The translations under genes and the position numbers were made by a program. Positions 27,104 through 35,298 of a stretch of DNA of 64,000 nt are shown one piece after another. Positions within the stretch are counted from its first letter, which is position 1, and each line of letters starts with the position of its first letter. Under the pieces are notes generated by a model. The model saw only the letters and a program-made list of their open reading frames with translations, was not told where the DNA came from and did no database searches. The DNA is from Undibacterium sp. (GTDB taxonomy: Bacteria; Pseudomonadota; Gammaproteobacteria; Burkholderiales; Burkholderiaceae_D), in the NCBI GenBank assembly GCA_030645915.1, contig JAUSNO010000034.1, forward strand, positions 1-64,000. The letters run 5' to 3'.

Positions 27104-27940
27104 CTAACTCGCGTTACCGAAGAATTCCTTCATCATGAAATTCTCCAGTTCGGCGCTGTCCTGCGGCCGCGCAGAGAGGTTGATGACACGGCCAAGACGT
27201 TGCGAATCCCAGCTGAAGTCGCCGGTATAGTGGGTCCGGATCAGCTCTATCATGCGGCGCACGATGGCCAGCTCGACGTTGCCGCCCAGGCCGGCGTCAA
27301 CCTCAATGACCTGGCGCCAGCTATTGTTGGCCGTTGCCTTCCAGCCGCGGAAAGAGAACGATGCCATGCGCGTGCTCTTGCTGATGATCTGAAATACGCC
27401 ATTGGTACCCTGACGACCACTGGCCTGCTGCATGCTACGCCTGACATTCGCCTCGGCAGCGTCTTGCGGACTCATGCCCCGGTTGCCTGGCTGCGCTTCC
27501 TGATTCTCTTGCGCCACTTCCTGCGTGGCGCGGCGCCGTTCGCGCGCCGCATTGAGCATGGTGCTCATGTCGAGTTCGGGCGGGGTGATTTTTTCAGGCG
27601 GCGGTGGCAATGAGGCCATCTCCTCGCTGACGATGACCGGTGTGGTGGGCTTGATGGGGCGGCTAGCGCGCACCGGTTTGGCCGGTATTTTCCTGGCCTC
27701 GGCCTTACTCATCTTTAACGCGGCGGCCTTATCGATCAGCAATACAATCGGGCTTTGTGCAGCCTCCTGGCTGCCTTCTTTTTCAGGTGCGCGGATATGC
27801 AAAAGAAAATACAGCAGCAAACCGTGTAACAGCAGCACGAACAAAATCCCGGCCAGACTCGCTGGCCGAAAACGGATATGCAAATGGACTTCTCCGGGCC
27901 TGCTGGTGGCGTAGTCGTTTTGTTCTGTGTACAACTTCAT
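27104..27940 (-). CDS. TonB-like membrane protein of unknown function
   Basis: 278 aa. A cytosolic N-tail, one membrane segment (~28-48, SLAGILFVLLLHGLLLYFLL), a Lys/Arg/Pro-rich linker (~60-125 with PAKPVRASRPIKPTTP and SLPPPPEKITPPE), a charged helical part with many Gln/Glu, and a ~100-residue periplasmic C-domain (FQIISKSTRMASFSFRGW.. to ..ENFMMKEFF). The layout is that of TonB/TolA-type energy transducers, but the C-terminal domain is not a standard TonB fold I recognise. No ExbBD genes adjoin. Divergent from the TetR gene 406 bases away. Confidence 0.6.
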   Translation of the reverse strand: MKLYTEQNDYATSRPGEVHLHIRFRPASLAGILFVLLLHGLLLYFLLHIRAPEKEGSQEAAQSPIVLLIDKAAALKMSKAEARKIPAKPVRASRPIKPTTPVIVSEEMASLPPPPEKITPPELDMSTMLNAARERRRATQEVAQENQEAQPGNRGMSPQDAAEANVRRSMQQASGRQGTNGVFQIISKSTRMASFSFRGWKATANNSWRQVIEVDAGLGGNVELAIVRRMIELIRTHYTGDFSWDSQRLGRVINLSARPQDSAELENFMMKEFFGNAS

Positions 27941-28105
27941 ATGCTATGACTAAATTGCTCTTTCTTTCAAGTCGGCAAGGATACCCTAAAGTGATGGCAG
28001 GGCATGTAACAAAGCTTTGCAAGTCATGCTGATATGGCAATGGCAACATGCTGGTGGCCACTCTTTAATCTGAATAGGAGCATTTCCGCCTGAGATAGTT
28101 CCTGC

Positions 28106-28139
28106 CCTCACGCGCAAACTGAAGAGTGAGGTTTTTTTT
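28106..28139 (+). terminator. Orphan intrinsic terminator, possible sRNA 3' end
   Basis: CCTCAC/GTGAGG stem with a 14-base loop followed by eight T residues on the plus strand. No plus-strand gene lies upstream within the divergent gap, so the transcript it would end must begin between about 27941 and 28105. That suggests a small RNA or an antisense leader. No known RNA family was recognised. Confidence 0.5.
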
Positions 28140-28153
28140 CGCCGAACGGCACC

Positions 28154-28224
28154 GCCAACACGCACTGTTCATGGGGTTCTTCAAGGCATGTGCCTGGAAA
28201 CCCGCATGAACAGTGCGTGCTGGC
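28154..28224. repeat. 72-bp palindromic repeat, copy D
   Basis: Outer arms GCCAACACGCACTGTTCATG and CATGAACAGTGCGTGCTGGC pair with one mismatch; the loop holds GGCATGTGCC. This is the only copy located between two divergent genes. Confidence 0.85.
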
Positions 28225-28346
28225 ATGGTCGATTTTTAAGATTTCAATAAAAAAATACGCTCAATCAGCAATATCTTGCACATTACAGATCTTTGATATA
28301 CATTATATTCATTAAATATCAAATTTAAAGATAGTAAGTATTGATT

Positions 28347-29072
28347 ATGAAAATATCCAAATCCCAGCAAGAGCAAACGCGGCGCCATATTATCCGCACT
28401 GCGGTCGATATGATGACCGAGCATGGCTATGACGCCACCACCATGAAACAGGTAGCGCGGACGGCGGGAATAGGCGATGCCACCATCTACAAATACTTCC
28501 CGAGCAAAGAGAAACTGCTGCTCGGCTACTACGAGTTGTGCATAGAAGTGGTGCTCGAACTGACGCTGGAGACACCCGGTTTTGCCGAGTTCGGCCTGCA
28601 GGAGCGCTTGCAACGATTGGTCGATGCCCTGCTCGAACTGTTGCTGGCCGACCGCGAGTTTGTCGCCATCACGCGCAGCGTGGTCGGCAAATCGCCGCTC
28701 TTGATGATGCGCGACAATATGCCGGGGCAACAGGCCTTGAAGGAGCAGATCGTGGCCTTTATCGATGCGGCAGAACAGAGCGGCGAGATTGCCGCCTGCG
28801 ACTTCAAAAATCTGCTGGGCGGCCTGTTTGCCGATTATCTGTTTGCGGTGATCGCGTATTGGCTCAAGGATGAGTCGGAAGAGTTTTCCGACACGACGCA
28901 GCTGGTGGATTTGACGCTGGCGGTGCTGGTGCTGGCACTGAAAAGCGGCGTGGTGAATAAGCTGTCCGAACTGGCGGGATTTTTAGTGCGCAACCAGTTA
29001 TCGCGCCTGATGCAAAACGGCTCTGGCTTAATGGATATGCTGAAGCTGGCCAAACGCGGCATGGCCAACTAG
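28347..29072 (+). CDS. TetR-family transcriptional regulator
   Basis: About 241 aa. Residues ~8-55 are a TetR helix-turn-helix (EQTRRHIIRTAVDMMTEHGY, DATTMKQVARTAGIGDATIYKYF). The rest is the helical ligand/dimer domain, longer than the typical 190-210 aa. The ATG at 28347 is preferred to an upstream TTG. The next gene, a UbiB-like kinase, begins one base after this stop codon, so they form an operon and the regulator probably controls it by autoregulation. The ligand is unknown; lipid-type inducers are common when such regulators sit with membrane-lipid genes. Confidence 0.86.
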   Translation: MKISKSQQEQTRRHIIRTAVDMMTEHGYDATTMKQVARTAGIGDATIYKYFPSKEKLLLGYYELCIEVVLELTLETPGFAEFGLQERLQRLVDALLELLLADREFVAITRSVVGKSPLLMMRDNMPGQQALKEQIVAFIDAAEQSGEIAACDFKNLLGGLFADYLFAVIAYWLKDESEEFSDTTQLVDLTLAVLVLALKSGVVNKLSELAGFLVRNQLSRLMQNGSGLMDMLKLAKRGMAN

Positions 29073-29073
29073 C

Positions 29074-30429
29074 ATGAGCAAGGCACCGGCCACCGGCAAG
29101 CTCAAGCGCAGCGCGATTAGCGGCCTGGCGCTGGCGCATGCCGGCATCACGCACATCGGGCACAAGGCGCGCCAGCTCACACGCGATGAGCAAGCCAAAC
29201 CCGAGGCACAGGACCGGCACGAAGCCGAACTCGGGCGCATCCTGTTTCGCGCCCTCAATCAACTCAAGGGCACCGCGCTAAAAGTCTCGCAACTGCTGAG
29301 CATGGAGGTCAACTTTTTACCGGCAGGCATACGGCAAGAACTGGCCAAGGGCTGCTATCAGGTCACGCCGCTGAACCGGGCGCTGGTGCACAAGGTTTTC
29401 ACGCGCGAATTCGGCCTGGCACCGGAAGAATTGTTCGCCCATTTTGAGCCACATTCCTTCGCTGCCGCCAGCCTGGGGCAGGTGCATCGCGCCACTCTGG
29501 CCGACGGCACCAAGGTGGCGGTCAAGGTGCAATATCCGGGCATATCATCCTCTATCAGCAGCGACATCCGCATGCTGCAAGGGCTGTTGCAAACCCTCTC
29601 CATCGGCTCAGACCTGATGCCGCGCAAAGAGCTGGTCGAGCGCATGATGCACGAGATAGAACACAAGCTGGCCGAAGAGCTCGACTATGAACATGAGGCC
29701 GAGCAACTGCGCTGGTTTGGCGCGCACGTGACGCTGCCCGGCATCGTCATCCCGCAAGCGATGGCGCAGCAATCGAGCCGCCGCGTGTTGACCATGCAAA
29801 GCCTGGACGGCCTGCATCTGCAACCCTGGCTGGCGACCAAGCCCACGCAGGCGCAGCGCGATCATTTCGGCCAGCTGTTGTACGACTGGTTCTGGCACAG
29901 CGTGCGCGAGTTGGGCCGCCTGCATGCCGACCCGCATCCGGGTAATTTTTTGTTCATGCCAGACGGCCAATTGGGTGTGCTCGATTTCGGTTGCACCAAG
30001 ACCATCTCACCGGCATTTTGCGCGGCGATGGCGCAAGCCTGGGCCGCATTGCTCGATCCACCCAGTGAAAGCAACTACGCCAAAGTACGCCTCGCCTATC
30101 TCGATCTGGGCGTGATCTCGCCCGAGCTGAGTTTGGCCGATTTCATCGCGCAATTGATCCCCGCAATTACGCCGCTGATCGACTGGCAACTCGAACCGTA
30201 TCGCAGCAGCCATTTTGATTTCAGCCAGAAATCGCCTTATCCGGCGCCAGAGCGCATCAACAACAAAACCGTGATGAATATCGCGGCCGGTTTCCATGAA
30301 GACCTGCCGTATTTCGATCGCGCATATCTGGGGCTGATGCACATGCTAAAACAACTAAGCGCGACCGTGCGCACCGGCATGCCGTGGGCTACCGCAAACG
30401 AAAGCAAGATTCCATGCAAGCGAAACTGA
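29074..30429 (+). CDS. ABC1/UbiB-family atypical kinase
   Basis: A 451-aa member of the ADCK/UbiB family. Signatures: GTALKVSQLLSME and LAKGCYQVTPL (the KxGQ-like region, here KVSQ), AAASLGQVHRATLADGTKVAVKVQYPG (Ala-rich loop and catalytic-type Lys), ELDYEHEAEQL, and LHADPHPGNFLFMPDGQLGVLDFGCTK (HADPHPGN and the metal-binding DFG). Family members support quinone biosynthesis or membrane-lipid homeostasis through ATPase rather than classic kinase activity. It lacks the C-terminal membrane anchors of UbiB proper, and there is no ubiE/ubiJ neighbour, so it is unlikely to be the housekeeping UbiB. Middle gene of a three-gene operon. Confidence 0.85.
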   Translation: MSKAPATGKLKRSAISGLALAHAGITHIGHKARQLTRDEQAKPEAQDRHEAELGRILFRALNQLKGTALKVSQLLSMEVNFLPAGIRQELAKGCYQVTPLNRALVHKVFTREFGLAPEELFAHFEPHSFAAASLGQVHRATLADGTKVAVKVQYPGISSSISSDIRMLQGLLQTLSIGSDLMPRKELVERMMHEIEHKLAEELDYEHEAEQLRWFGAHVTLPGIVIPQAMAQQSSRRVLTMQSLDGLHLQPWLATKPTQAQRDHFGQLLYDWFWHSVRELGRLHADPHPGNFLFMPDGQLGVLDFGCTKTISPAFCAAMAQAWAALLDPPSESNYAKVRLAYLDLGVISPELSLADFIAQLIPAITPLIDWQLEPYRSSHFDFSQKSPYPAPERINNKTVMNIAAGFHEDLPYFDRAYLGLMHMLKQLSATVRTGMPWATANESKIPCKRN

Positions 30430-30632
30430 AACAAAAAATCATTGAAGTCTGCGACAAAAAAATAGCGACTAAGGGCAGCGATGTCGGTCTCTCCTTCTAC
30501 GCCTTCTTCGCCAACAAGAATGACGACCCGGCGTTGCTGATGGAAGCCGCGACATGGTGGATCACTACGCATGAATTGGATCATTTTGAAAAGGCCGTCA
30601 AGATCAAGTCCATGGTCGAACAAATGCAATAA
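30414..30632 (+). CDS. Small conserved-looking protein, 72 aa
   Basis: From ATG 30414 the product is 72 aa, overlapping the UbiB-like gene by 16 bases. A GTG at about 30384 would lengthen it. It is soluble, rich in Lys and Ala, and helical, with AATWWITTHELDHFEKAVKI near the C-terminus. I do not recognise it. Overlap with the kinase gene implies translational coupling and perhaps physical partnership. It could be a regulatory subunit of the kinase-like protein. Confidence 0.6.
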   Translation: MQAKLKQKIIEVCDKKIATKGSDVGLSFYAFFANKNDDPALLMEAATWWITTHELDHFEKAVKIKSMVEQMQ

Positions 30633-30798
30633 ACCCGTTTAATTTATTAAATTTTTGCAGCACACATCGTCCATGAAACCACGCGTCACCACTTGCCTTG
30701 GTGCATTGACGTCGTTTTTTAACTTGCTTTTTGAACTTGCTTTTGACTTTGTTTTTGACTTCGCTGTTGATTTTGATCTACCACCGCTCGGGACGCAG

Positions 30799-30891
30799 CC
30801 GTTTGTGTGTTGCAGAAAATGGATCAGAAAAGTCCGTTGTTTGAGCGCAGCGAGTTTCGGACTTTTCCCATTTTTTGCTGCACACAAACGG
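30799..30891. repeat. Long imperfect hairpin of about 34 bp
   Basis: Left arm 30799-30836 (starts CCGTTTGTGTG, ends AAAAGTCCG) pairs with right arm 30858-30891 around a 21-base loop containing GAGCGCAGCGAG. It is followed by a stretch (about 30900-30975) with GACAAGAAAAGTAAG, a kind of sequence I associate with recurrent intergenic repeats in related bacteria. The frames crossing it are Phe/Asp/Lys-biased and not credible proteins. The 491-base gap from 30633 to 31123 otherwise holds repeat copy E. Confidence 0.7.
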
Positions 30892-31033
30892 GCACCCGAA
30901 GGGCAAGTCTGCGGTCGCCTTCTTTTGCTTACGTTTTCTTGGCGAGACAAGAAAAGTAAGTAGCCGCCGGTCTACCACCGGCCAGCGATCTCAAACAAAC
31001 GTAATCCACAATTCAACAACCAAAACCAGGCAA

Positions 31034-31106
31034 GCCCAGCACGCAGCATCCATGCGCCTGCTGGCAGCATGCCCCCAAGACCCGCATGAACATTGCGTCT
31101 CAGACC
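31034..31106. repeat. 72-bp palindromic repeat, copy E
   Basis: Left arm GCACGCAGCATCCATGCG against right arm CGCATGAACATTGCGTC; several mismatches but the CATGCG/CGCATG core and outer ends agree with the family. It lies 3' of both convergent neighbours. Confidence 0.7.
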
Positions 31107-31123
31107 ATCGCCCATGTCAAATT

Positions 31124-32512
31124 TCACGCGTCAACAGATTTCCCCAGCTGATACCAATCCACCTTACGCGTCACCAGCATGATCGCCGACAGCACCGCGA
31201 ACAATAGGATACTGCCCATGATCAGCGCATTACTTTCTGACTGTAATAGACCAAACAACACGCCGTACAGCAAGGTCAGCGCACAGCCAAATCCCATGCC
31301 GCGCTTCCAGCTGTGCAGGGCGTAACTCAGGTAGATGCCGATCAGCGTGATGCAGGCGGTGCCGGCGATCAGGTAGGCGTGCACGAAGTTGATGTGCTCG
31401 GACAAGCTCACCAGCAACAAGAAAAATAGCGCCAGCGCCAGGCCTACCAGCGTGTATTGCACCGGGTGTATAGGCAAGGATTTCAAGACCTCAAACAGGA
31501 AGAAGGCGGCAAAGGTCAGGGCGACAAACAGCATGCCGTATTTCACCGCGCGGTCGGCTTGCGAGTACACGTTGATCGGCTCGATGAAGGCGACGCTGAA
31601 GCTGTCCAGATAAGGCGCGGCTTGGGCGGCGACCGGTTCATCCGTTGCCACTTCCTTCTTTCTGCCCGATTCCATCGCGCTCAGTTGTTGTTGCGCATTG
31701 CTCGACAAGGCAGAAATATTCCAGGTCGCGGAAAAGCCGTTCTGGTCTACCTTGCGCTCTTTCGGTGAAGGCAAAAAACGTCCGCCGAATTGCGGATGCG
31801 GCCATTTCGACGCCAGGGTGACCTGATTGTTCTTGGCGATAGGGATAAAGCTCAAGCGCTCGATACCGTCTATCGCCAGCTCCAGGCTGAACTTCACGCT
31901 CTCTGCATGTTGCAGATCCATCGCCACCAAGGGTGCGTGCAAGCCATGCTGAAACGAGCGCAGCTTGCTCTCTTGCTTGAATTCATAAGCCTTGCCGTTC
32001 CAGTTGATACTAGGGAAATTACGCAAGCCGCGCGTGTCACTCAGGCCCAGCGAAATATAGGGAGTGCCCGGCGTGATTTGCGATACCGTTTTTTCTCGCG
32101 CCAGCGCGTCCAGGCCAGGCACGACAAAGTCACCGGTCAGCATATGCAGTCCGCTATACACCAGCACCTTGTGGATGCCGCGATAGCGGTGGTCGGTATC
32201 GACATTGCCGATCAGCTGAAGCTGGTTCGGATACACATAATGCCGGTGCTGCAACACATATTTGCGCAACACGGTTCTCTTGGTGGCGCTATCGAGCACT
32301 TCCTCCTGCTCATAGGTCTCGCTATACGGGATCACCAGCACCGGCCCGAGGATGGTTTGCTCACTCACAGAATCGGCCGCAATACTGCGCACCGCCATAT
32401 CGCGAAATCGCATGCGCTCCGAAATCGTCGATTGAATCATCATCAAGGGAATGCCGATCAGCAGCATCAGCACGGCGACGATAATGGATTTGAAAAGCAG
32501 GGTTCTTTGCAT
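31124..32512 (-). CDS. creD: Inner-membrane protein CreD
   Basis: 462 aa. TM1 near the N-terminus (SIIVAVLMLLIGIPLMMIQ), a large periplasmic domain (~35-300, GPVLVIPYSETYEQ, TDHRYRGIHKVLVY), then about five C-terminal membrane helices (KYGMLFVALTFAAFFLFEVL onward, including IHPVQYTLVGLALALFFLLLVSLSEH). This is the CreD family; its molecular role is unclear, but it is the most strongly induced target of CreBC and affects envelope integrity and beta-lactam or colicin tolerance in enterics and Aeromonas. Separated from creC by 175 bases that carry 11-bp direct repeats, so it probably has its own CreB-dependent promoter. Confidence 0.9.
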   Translation of the reverse strand: MQRTLLFKSIIVAVLMLLIGIPLMMIQSTISERMRFRDMAVRSIAADSVSEQTILGPVLVIPYSETYEQEEVLDSATKRTVLRKYVLQHRHYVYPNQLQLIGNVDTDHRYRGIHKVLVYSGLHMLTGDFVVPGLDALAREKTVSQITPGTPYISLGLSDTRGLRNFPSINWNGKAYEFKQESKLRSFQHGLHAPLVAMDLQHAESVKFSLELAIDGIERLSFIPIAKNNQVTLASKWPHPQFGGRFLPSPKERKVDQNGFSATWNISALSSNAQQQLSAMESGRKKEVATDEPVAAQAAPYLDSFSVAFIEPINVYSQADRAVKYGMLFVALTFAAFFLFEVLKSLPIHPVQYTLVGLALALFFLLLVSLSEHINFVHAYLIAGTACITLIGIYLSYALHSWKRGMGFGCALTLLYGVLFGLLQSESNALIMGSILLFAVLSAIMLVTRKVDWYQLGKSVDA

Positions 32513-32622
32513 GACAGACTCCGTTGTTGTAGAGTCCGTGAGGTTACGCAGTGAGTGTGCGTTGATGATGCGTTTTGTGTGAAGTCGTCAATTTTTGAAG
32601 CGAAAAAATCAAGGAACTTCCT

Positions 32623-32667
32623 GACTAAGTTGCGACTAAGTTGCGACTAAGTTGCAAGCAAAGTTGC
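32623..32667 (-). promoter_or_regulatory. 11-bp direct repeats upstream of creD, candidate CreB operator
   Basis: On the plus strand GACTAAGTTGC occurs three times head to tail (32623-32655), followed by a degenerate fourth unit (AAGCAAAGTTGC). Read toward creD this is GCAAC-N6-GCAAC-N6-GCAAC. OmpR-family regulators bind such 11-bp direct repeats, and the known enteric CreB site (TTCAC-N6-TTCAC) has the same 5+6 geometry with different bases. It is about 110 bases upstream of the creD start codon. Confidence 0.5.
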
Positions 32668-32687
32668 CAGCTCAGACCTCATTCTCG

Positions 32688-34106
32688 CTAAGCAGGCAAA
32701 CTCAAACAAGCCCGAACCCCACCTTCGGCGCGGTTGCTGACCGTGACACTGCCGCCATGCAGCAATGCCACCTCGTGCACAAACGGCAAACCTAAACCTG
32801 TACTCTTGGCGGCAGCTGGCCTGGCCAGCGAATAGAAGCGTTCAAAAATACGCGGCATGGCGTAATCCGGTATGCCGGGGCCATTGTCGCTCAGGCGGAG
32901 ATGGATCATGCCATCGCACTTGCTGGCGTCCAGCGTCAGCGCGCTGGCTGGCGGTGCGAAAGCGATCGCGTTGTCCAGCAGATTGCCGATGGCCTGGCGC
33001 AGCAGAAGCGCGTCGCCCTGCACTGTCATCTGTGCGGCATTGAGGTTCAATTGCAGACTTTTGGCCGCTAAAGCCGTGGCGGCGTCGGCGGCGACTTGCG
33101 TGAACAACGCGGCGACGTCTAGCGTTTCCACATGCTCTAAAGTTTGCTGTTTCTCGATCTTGATCAGCGCCAGTAATTTATCGATGAGCTGCTTCTGGCG
33201 CTGGTTTTGCTCGATGATATTGCTTAGGAATTTTTGCCGGTCGGCGCCGGGCATTTCCTCCGTTAGCAATTCGGCCGAGCCCTGGATGGCGGCGATAGGG
33301 CTTTTGAGTTCGTGCGCCAGCGTGTGCATCAGTTGCTCTACGTATTGCTTGCCTTCCAGCTTGTTACGCATCGATTCCAGCGCCCGCCCCAGCTTGCCGA
33401 TTTCATGATTGCCCAACTCTGGCAGCGCGACTTTTTCGCCGTTTTCCACTGCGCTGGCATAAGCTTGCAGCTTGCGCAGCGAGTGATTCAACCAGAGTGA
33501 AAATCCTATGCCGATCATCAGCGAACCCAATAGCAGCCAGGCGCTATGCCGCAGTATCTTGCGCTGGCTGCGCTCGATGAAGGGCGTGATGGTGGACATC
33601 GCCTTGGATACTGTCAGCACGCCGATGATATGGCCAGCATCCATGATGGGCGCGGCCACATGCATCACCGTGCTCTTCTCATCGAGCGGATCGGTACGCG
33701 TACTGCGTGCGCCGTACTTGCCTTGCAGCGTCAGGTAGACATCGTTCCAGCGCGAATAGTCTTTGCCCACATCCTGATTCTCGGAATCAAACACCACGAT
33801 GCCATGCGTATCGGTGATGGTGATGCGGTAATCAAGGCTGGCCTTGCGCACCCCGCTGATCTTCACATCGACGCTGCGCCGCGCGTAATTTTGCATGCGG
33901 CTGAGGATGGCGGCATGCGGCAAATCGCCGGCCCTGACATCTTCGGCCACCAGTTGCGCCAGCAGTTGTGCGGTATCGACCAGGGTGTCTTCCAGCGTGG
34001 CGCGCACGCCGGGTTTGACTTCTTCGACGAAGACATTCAACACAAACCAGGCCGCCAGACCGAGGATCAGAAAATATCCGAGCAGAATACGCAGGCCGAT
34101 CTTCAT
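32688..34106 (-). CDS. creC: Sensor histidine kinase CreC
   Basis: 472 aa. TM1 ~8-27, a periplasmic Cache-like sensor (~30-180, DYRITITDTHGIVVFDSEN), TM2 ~183-205, HAMP, HisKA with H box TLAHELKSPIAAIQGSAELL and HATPase with NLLDNAIAFAPP (N), SDNGPGIPDYAMPRIFERFYS (G1/F) and TGLGLPFVHE (G2). Sensor sequence and the creB-creC-creD order identify CreC, which responds to carbon and envelope state. It begins six bases after the creB stop, so the pair is co-transcribed. Confidence 0.9.
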   Translation of the reverse strand: MKIGLRILLGYFLILGLAAWFVLNVFVEEVKPGVRATLEDTLVDTAQLLAQLVAEDVRAGDLPHAAILSRMQNYARRSVDVKISGVRKASLDYRITITDTHGIVVFDSENQDVGKDYSRWNDVYLTLQGKYGARSTRTDPLDEKSTVMHVAAPIMDAGHIIGVLTVSKAMSTITPFIERSQRKILRHSAWLLLGSLMIGIGFSLWLNHSLRKLQAYASAVENGEKVALPELGNHEIGKLGRALESMRNKLEGKQYVEQLMHTLAHELKSPIAAIQGSAELLTEEMPGADRQKFLSNIIEQNQRQKQLIDKLLALIKIEKQQTLEHVETLDVAALFTQVAADAATALAAKSLQLNLNAAQMTVQGDALLLRQAIGNLLDNAIAFAPPASALTLDASKCDGMIHLRLSDNGPGIPDYAMPRIFERFYSLARPAAAKSTGLGLPFVHEVALLHGGSVTVSNRAEGGVRACLSLPA

Positions 34107-34112
34107 CGCCGC

Positions 34113-34805
34113 CTACTCCGCCACGAGGCTGTAACCCATGCCCCTGTGCGTCTGGATAGGATCATCCTCTTCATTGATCAGGCGCAGCTTGGCGCGCACC
34201 GCCTTGACATGCGCATCGACGGTGCGCTCCAGGGTTTCAGGCGCATTGGTCCAGACCAACTCCATCAATTGCGCACGCGAAAACAGCTGGCCCGGACGCT
34301 CGATGAAAACCCTGAGCAGCAGATATTCGTAACGCGTCAGCAGCAGGCCTTGGTCGTAATACAGAATGCGCCCTTCGTCAGCGCGCAACTCAAAACGTGG
34401 CGCAGCGGCCGCCGGCAATACCACCGTGGCAGCCTGCAAACGGCGCAGCACCGCACGGATGCGCGCCACCAGCTCACGCGGTGAAAACGGCTTGGTGACG
34501 TAATCATCGGCACCGAGTTCCAGCCCGACGATGCGATCAATCTCATCGCCGCGCGCGGTCAAAAATATCACCGGCGTATCAGAAAACTGGCGCAGGCGAC
34601 GACACACATCAAAGCCGCTCATGTCCGGCAAACCGACATCGAGCACGATCAGCGCCGGCTTGGGCGATTGTGCCGAGCGCAGCAAATCCAGCGCGCTCTG
34701 GCCCAGCGTCACGTGATGCGGCGTGAAGCCATCGGTGGAGAGTGCATACGCCAAGGTTTCGGCTATCGCAATTTCGTCTTCGACGATAAGGATGGATCTG
34801 TGCAT
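34113..34805 (-). CDS. creB: Response regulator CreB
   Basis: About 230 aa, OmpR family. Receiver with VEDE acidic pocket (SILIVEDEIAIAETLAYAL), phospho-acceptor in IVLDVGLPDMSGFDVCR and K in YVTKPFSPRELVAR; winged helix (LTRYEYLLLRVFIERPGQLFS, DAHVKAVRAKLR, HRGMGYSLV). These are CreB-like details. ATG 34805 (MHRSILIVEDE) is chosen for the standard N-terminus; no clear ribosome-binding site is seen. First gene of creBC. creA is not adjacent. Confidence 0.9.
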   Translation of the reverse strand: MHRSILIVEDEIAIAETLAYALSTDGFTPHHVTLGQSALDLLRSAQSPKPALIVLDVGLPDMSGFDVCRRLRQFSDTPVIFLTARGDEIDRIVGLELGADDYVTKPFSPRELVARIRAVLRRLQAATVVLPAAAAPRFELRADEGRILYYDQGLLLTRYEYLLLRVFIERPGQLFSRAQLMELVWTNAPETLERTVDAHVKAVRAKLRLINEEDDPIQTHRGMGYSLVAE

Positions 34806-34872
34806 GAAGTAAAAAATTGCCGTATTGGGTAGAGTCGGCATGGTAGCAGATAGAATTTTGAAATAGCATGCC

Positions 34873-34944
34873 GCCAGCACGCACTATCCGTGCGCCTGCT
34901 GGCAGCATCTGCCTGCAAACCTGCATGAATAGTGCGTTCCAGGC
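34873..34944. repeat. 72-bp palindromic repeat, copy F
   Basis: Arms GCCAGCACGCACTATCCGTG and CATGAATAGTGCGTTCCAGGC pair with a few mismatches; the loop holds CTGCTGGCAGCATCTGCCTG. It lies upstream of creB and 3' of the 34960 gene (both minus strand). Confidence 0.8.
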
Positions 34945-34959
34945 CATGCCTGTTTCACT

Positions 34960-35298
34960 TTAATGCAACAACGGCTTGCACATGGTGAGGGTGAAGGTGA
35001 AGTCGGGGTCTTCCACCACTTCGCCGGTGGTCTTGAGTTCGTACTTGCCGCGTCTGGCGGGGGCAAGTTCGTCCAGTATCGGCGGCATGCGCCAGGTTTT
35101 GCCTTCGTGCACGCCGCCTAGCTCTATCTCGATGGCGTCGGCATTGGCGGTGATGATGATGCCGTGTAATTGTTGCTGCGAAAGGACTTTGCCTTTGTCG
35201 GTGGTACGGGTTATTCCGACCAGCAAATATTTGCCGATAAAGCCATCGGCAAAATCTTCGTCAAATGTGTCGCTTTGAGAGTAGTTACTAGTGTCCAT
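34960..35298 (-). CDS. Hypothetical protein, 112 aa
   Basis: Not a family I recognise. A soluble acidic protein with an N-terminal Asp/Ser-rich tail (TSNYSQSDTFDEDFADG), then a predicted small beta-barrel-like body (YLLVGITRTTDKGKVLSQQQ, GIIITANADAIEIELGG). The start has AGGAGC upstream. It is separated from creB by palindromic repeat F and probably is its own unit. A perfect 7-bp hairpin (CCGACGC/GCGTCGG, 35323-35342) lies just upstream of its start and may affect its expression. Confidence 0.6.
   Translation of the reverse strand: MDTSNYSQSDTFDEDFADGFIGKYLLVGITRTTDKGKVLSQQQLHGIIITANADAIEIELGGVHEGKTWRMPPILDELAPARRGKYELKTTGEVVEDPDFTFTLTMCKPLLH

Noticed and set aside
30639-31020. Frames of about 100 aa on both strands across the long hairpin
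   Set aside because: Strongly biased composition (Phe/Asp on plus, Lys/Ser on minus) comes from the repeat structure; no start signals.
32513-32687. Canonical cre tag (TTCAC-N6-TTCAC) upstream of creD
   Set aside because: Only a single GTGAA (TTCAC on the minus strand) was found, without a partner at the right spacing; the 11-bp repeats were reported instead.
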